Below are positions 13,575-15,452 of a stretch of 15,452 nucleotides of DNA, piece after piece. How positions within the stretch are numbered: position 1 is the stretch's first letter; each line of letters starts with the position of its first letter. This DNA comes from Hyphomicrobium sp. (GTDB lineage: Bacteria > Pseudomonadota > Alphaproteobacteria > Rhizobiales > Hyphomicrobiaceae): contig JAUWCP010000033.1 in the NCBI GenBank assembly GCA_030609245.1, positions 1 through 15,452 on the forward strand, written 5' to 3'. The notes under the pieces are model-generated. The model was not told where the DNA came from, made no database searches, and was given only the letters and a program-made list of their open reading frames with translations. Both the position numbers and the translations under genes were made by a program.

Positions 13575-15452
13575 TCACTCAGATCGCAGGTAGGGTACCG
13601 CCGGGGCGCGCAGCACCGCCCAAGTGCCCGCGCCGCCAAACAACAGCACCAGCCCCGTCGAGAGTGAGAGCGCCAAAGCGACCGCAGAGAGTGAAAAGCT
13701 AAACGGGATTTTCATCACCTCGGTGACGGCAATCCATGCGGCAATTGAGCCGAGTGCCACAGCGAACAAGGCCGTTACGGTGGCAAGCAGCACATACTCA
13801 AGCACGTGCGAGATGAGGATACGTCGTCGTGTAGCGCCGAGCGTCTTCAAGATCACCGCTTCCAGGATGCGGCGGCGTTGCGCCGTCGCAAGTGCACCAG
13901 CGAGCACCAAGGCGCCAGCAAGGAGTGTCACGCTGCCCGCAACGCGGATTGCCGTCATCACTTTTGTGAACACCGCGTTGAAGGCATCCAGCACGTCCCT
14001 AACGCGAATTGCGGTAACCGAAGGGTAAGCGCGCCCCAAGCTGCGAACAACCTGGGCTTCCGTGGCCATCGGCGTGCCCGGCGGGAGCGAAATCGTTGCG
14101 AGCAGATTGTGCGGCGCGCCTTTCAGAGTGTTGGGCGAAAACACCATCACAAAGTTGATTGCAAGGCTTTCCCACTTCACCTCCCGCAAGTTGGCGATGC
14201 GCGCCGTAACATTGCGACCGAGGATATTCACCGTCACCGTGTCACCGAGCTTCAAGCCGAGCTTCTCTGCAAGCTCGATCTCGAATGAGACGAGCGGGTC
14301 GCCATCATAGCCGGCCTCCCACCACGCTCCGGCCTTGACTTTCGAACCTTCGGGCACGGTGTTCGAGTAGGACAGGCCGCGGTCGCCGTTCAGGACCCAC
14401 TGCGCCTCGGGCGGCGCTTTGATTTTTTCGACCGGCGTGCCGTTCAGGCGTACGAGCCGGCCGCGCAGCATCGGGGCATCCTCGACGACGGTGCCGGGAA
14501 CCTCCTCTTGGACAAGCGCGGTGATCGCTGGATAGTCGGCCTTGGGAATGTCGAGCACGAAGTAGTCGGGTGACCGTATGGGCAAGCGCTCGCGCAGCTC
14601 TTTGATAAGCGAAGCGTCGACGAGCGCGACCGCGACGAGCAGTGATAAACCGGCACCGAGCGACAGGACGACAGAGCGCGTCAGTCCTCCCGGCGCACCA
14701 AGGTTGCCAACTGCCAGTGCAAGCTCTGGCAGGCGCGACCGGGGAACGCGGCGCGCAACCCACGTTATGGCCGCACCCAGCGCAATAAACACGGCGAACA
14801 TCACGACAAGTCCGCCACAGAAATAGAGCGCAATGCGCTTTGAGTCGGACGTGACCAGGGCAAAGGCAACGAGTGCTAAGGTCAATGCGACCGTCACGAC
14901 GATGACCCAGGCGCGCGGCCAGGTGCGTTCTGGCGCCACCTCGTCGCGGAAGAGAACACTGGCGCTAACCCGCTCGACCCGGCCAAGCGGCCAAACCGTA
15001 AAGAGCATCGCAACGGCAAAGCCATAGACCGCGGCAGAGAGAATGCTGAGAGCCGAAACGGTGATCTCCGCCTGGATCGGCATGATGTCTCCGTAGAGCC
15101 CATTCAAGACGATGGGGAGCAGGGTCCCGAGCAGCAAGCCGATGGCGATGCCGATCACGGTAACTAGAGCGATCTGCGCAAGAAAGACAGCGAGCACCAT
15201 GCGGCTCGTCGCGCCGACACTCTTCATCGTCGCGATCACTTTGCGGCGCTTGTCGATGAAGGTGGCAACCGCGTTAGCAACGCCGACGCCGCCAACGAGC
15301 AGCGCCGTGAGACCGATGAGCGTCAGGAATTGGCGCAGGCGCTCCAGCACCTGGCTGACCCGTGGAGAAGGATCGCGCCGGTCGCGAACCGTGAACCCAG
15401 ACTCGGGCAATTCGGAATTGACTCGCCCACGCAGCGCCAGCAGTTCATCTTC
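13575..15452 (-). CDS. FtsX-type ABC transporter permease (YbbP-like), N-terminus beyond the right edge
   Basis: The last about 625 residues are present. The frame stays open through 15452, so the gene is cut by the window edge, and the first in-window candidate start (TTG 15410) is not real. The layout is one FtsX membrane domain (FLTLIGLTALLVGGVGV, then TIGATSR-like MKSVGATSR), four further helices including VIVVTVALTLALVAFALV, and a helix ending VDASLIKELRERLP. A large periplasmic domain follows, then a second FtsX domain (GALVLAGALATAQRRRILEAVILKTLGATRRRIL) and terminal helices. The order and length match YbbP-type permeases, related to LolC/E and MacB. These usually pair with a YbbA ATPase encoded next to them, here expected past 15452. 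Substrate is unknown. The gene ends 148 bases before the BI-1 start. Confidence 0.9.
   Translation of the reverse strand, partial: EDELLALRGRVNSELPESGFTVRDRRDPSPRVSQVLERLRQFLTLIGLTALLVGGVGVANAVATFIDKRRKVIATMKSVGATSRMVLAVFLAQIALVTVIGIAIGLLLGTLLPIVLNGLYGDIMPIQAEITVSALSILSAAVYGFAVAMLFTVWPLGRVERVSASVLFRDEVAPERTWPRAWVIVVTVALTLALVAFALVTSDSKRIALYFCGGLVVMFAVFIALGAAITWVARRVPRSRLPELALAVGNLGAPGGLTRSVVLSLGAGLSLLVAVALVDASLIKELRERLPIRSPDYFVLDIPKADYPAITALVQEEVPGTVVEDAPMLRGRLVRLNGTPVEKIKAPPEAQWVLNGDRGLSYSNTVPEGSKVKAGAWWEAGYDGDPLVSFEIELAEKLGLKLGDTVTVNILGRNVTARIANLREVKWESLAINFVMVFSPNTLKGAPHNLLATISLPPGTPMATEAQVVRSLGRAYPSVTAIRVRDVLDAFNAVFTKVMTAIRVAGSVTLLAGALVLAGALATAQRRRILEAVILKTLGATRRRILISHVLEYVLLATVTALFAVALGSIAAWIAVTEVMKIPFSFSLSAVALALSLSTGLVLLFGGAGTWAVLRAPAVPYLRSE

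Overview
The window looks like a chromosomal segment of an alphaproteobacterium, most likely order Hyphomicrobiales (Rhizobiales). The reasons are the ccmABCDG block divergent from acnA, a DUF1223 gene directly after acnA, an alphaproteobacterial DUF2794 gene, moderately high GC, and frequent GTG/TTG starts. This placement is an inference from gene content and protein similarity recalled from memory; no search was run. Most of the window is conserved housekeeping sequence. I see no phage, transposase, CRISPR array, tRNA or rRNA.

Layout from left to right. Bases 1-215 are a non-coding tandem array of palindromic repeats that runs into the stop codon of a SulP-family anion transporter (minus strand). 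A 422-base gap holding two small repeat structures separates it from a divergent beta-carbonic anhydrase (plus). The carbonic anhydrase ends in a 4-base convergent overlap with a cytochrome c maturation operon transcribed leftward as ccmA-ccmB-ccmC-ccmD-ccmG (5754 to 2818). Divergent from ccmA is acnA (aconitase A, TTG start), followed by a secreted DUF1223 thioredoxin-like protein. Convergent to that is dcp, an M3-family peptidyl-dipeptidase (minus).

Upstream of dcp is a 440-base gene-free stretch with the most striking non-coding signal. It is a strongly structured segment that ends, on the minus strand, in a textbook intrinsic terminator about 90 bases before the dcp start. It could be an independent small RNA or an attenuator leader. 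To its right come DUF2794 (plus), a hairpin between convergent genes, a Bax-inhibitor-1/YccA membrane protein (minus, with a good sigma70-like promoter and Shine-Dalgarno site), and a large FtsX-type ABC permease cut by the right edge.

How the genes work together. CcmABCDG supply heme export and thiol reduction for periplasmic c-type cytochrome maturation (System I); ccmE, ccmF and ccmH are not in the window. The SulP transporter and carbonic anhydrase form a plausible bicarbonate/CO2 handling pair. AcnA is a TCA-cycle enzyme. The remaining genes are envelope, proteolysis or unknown functions with no evident joint pathway. I found no convincing new multi-gene system. The best leads are the RNA element before dcp, the palindromic repeat array that supplies a stop codon, and the acnA start region.
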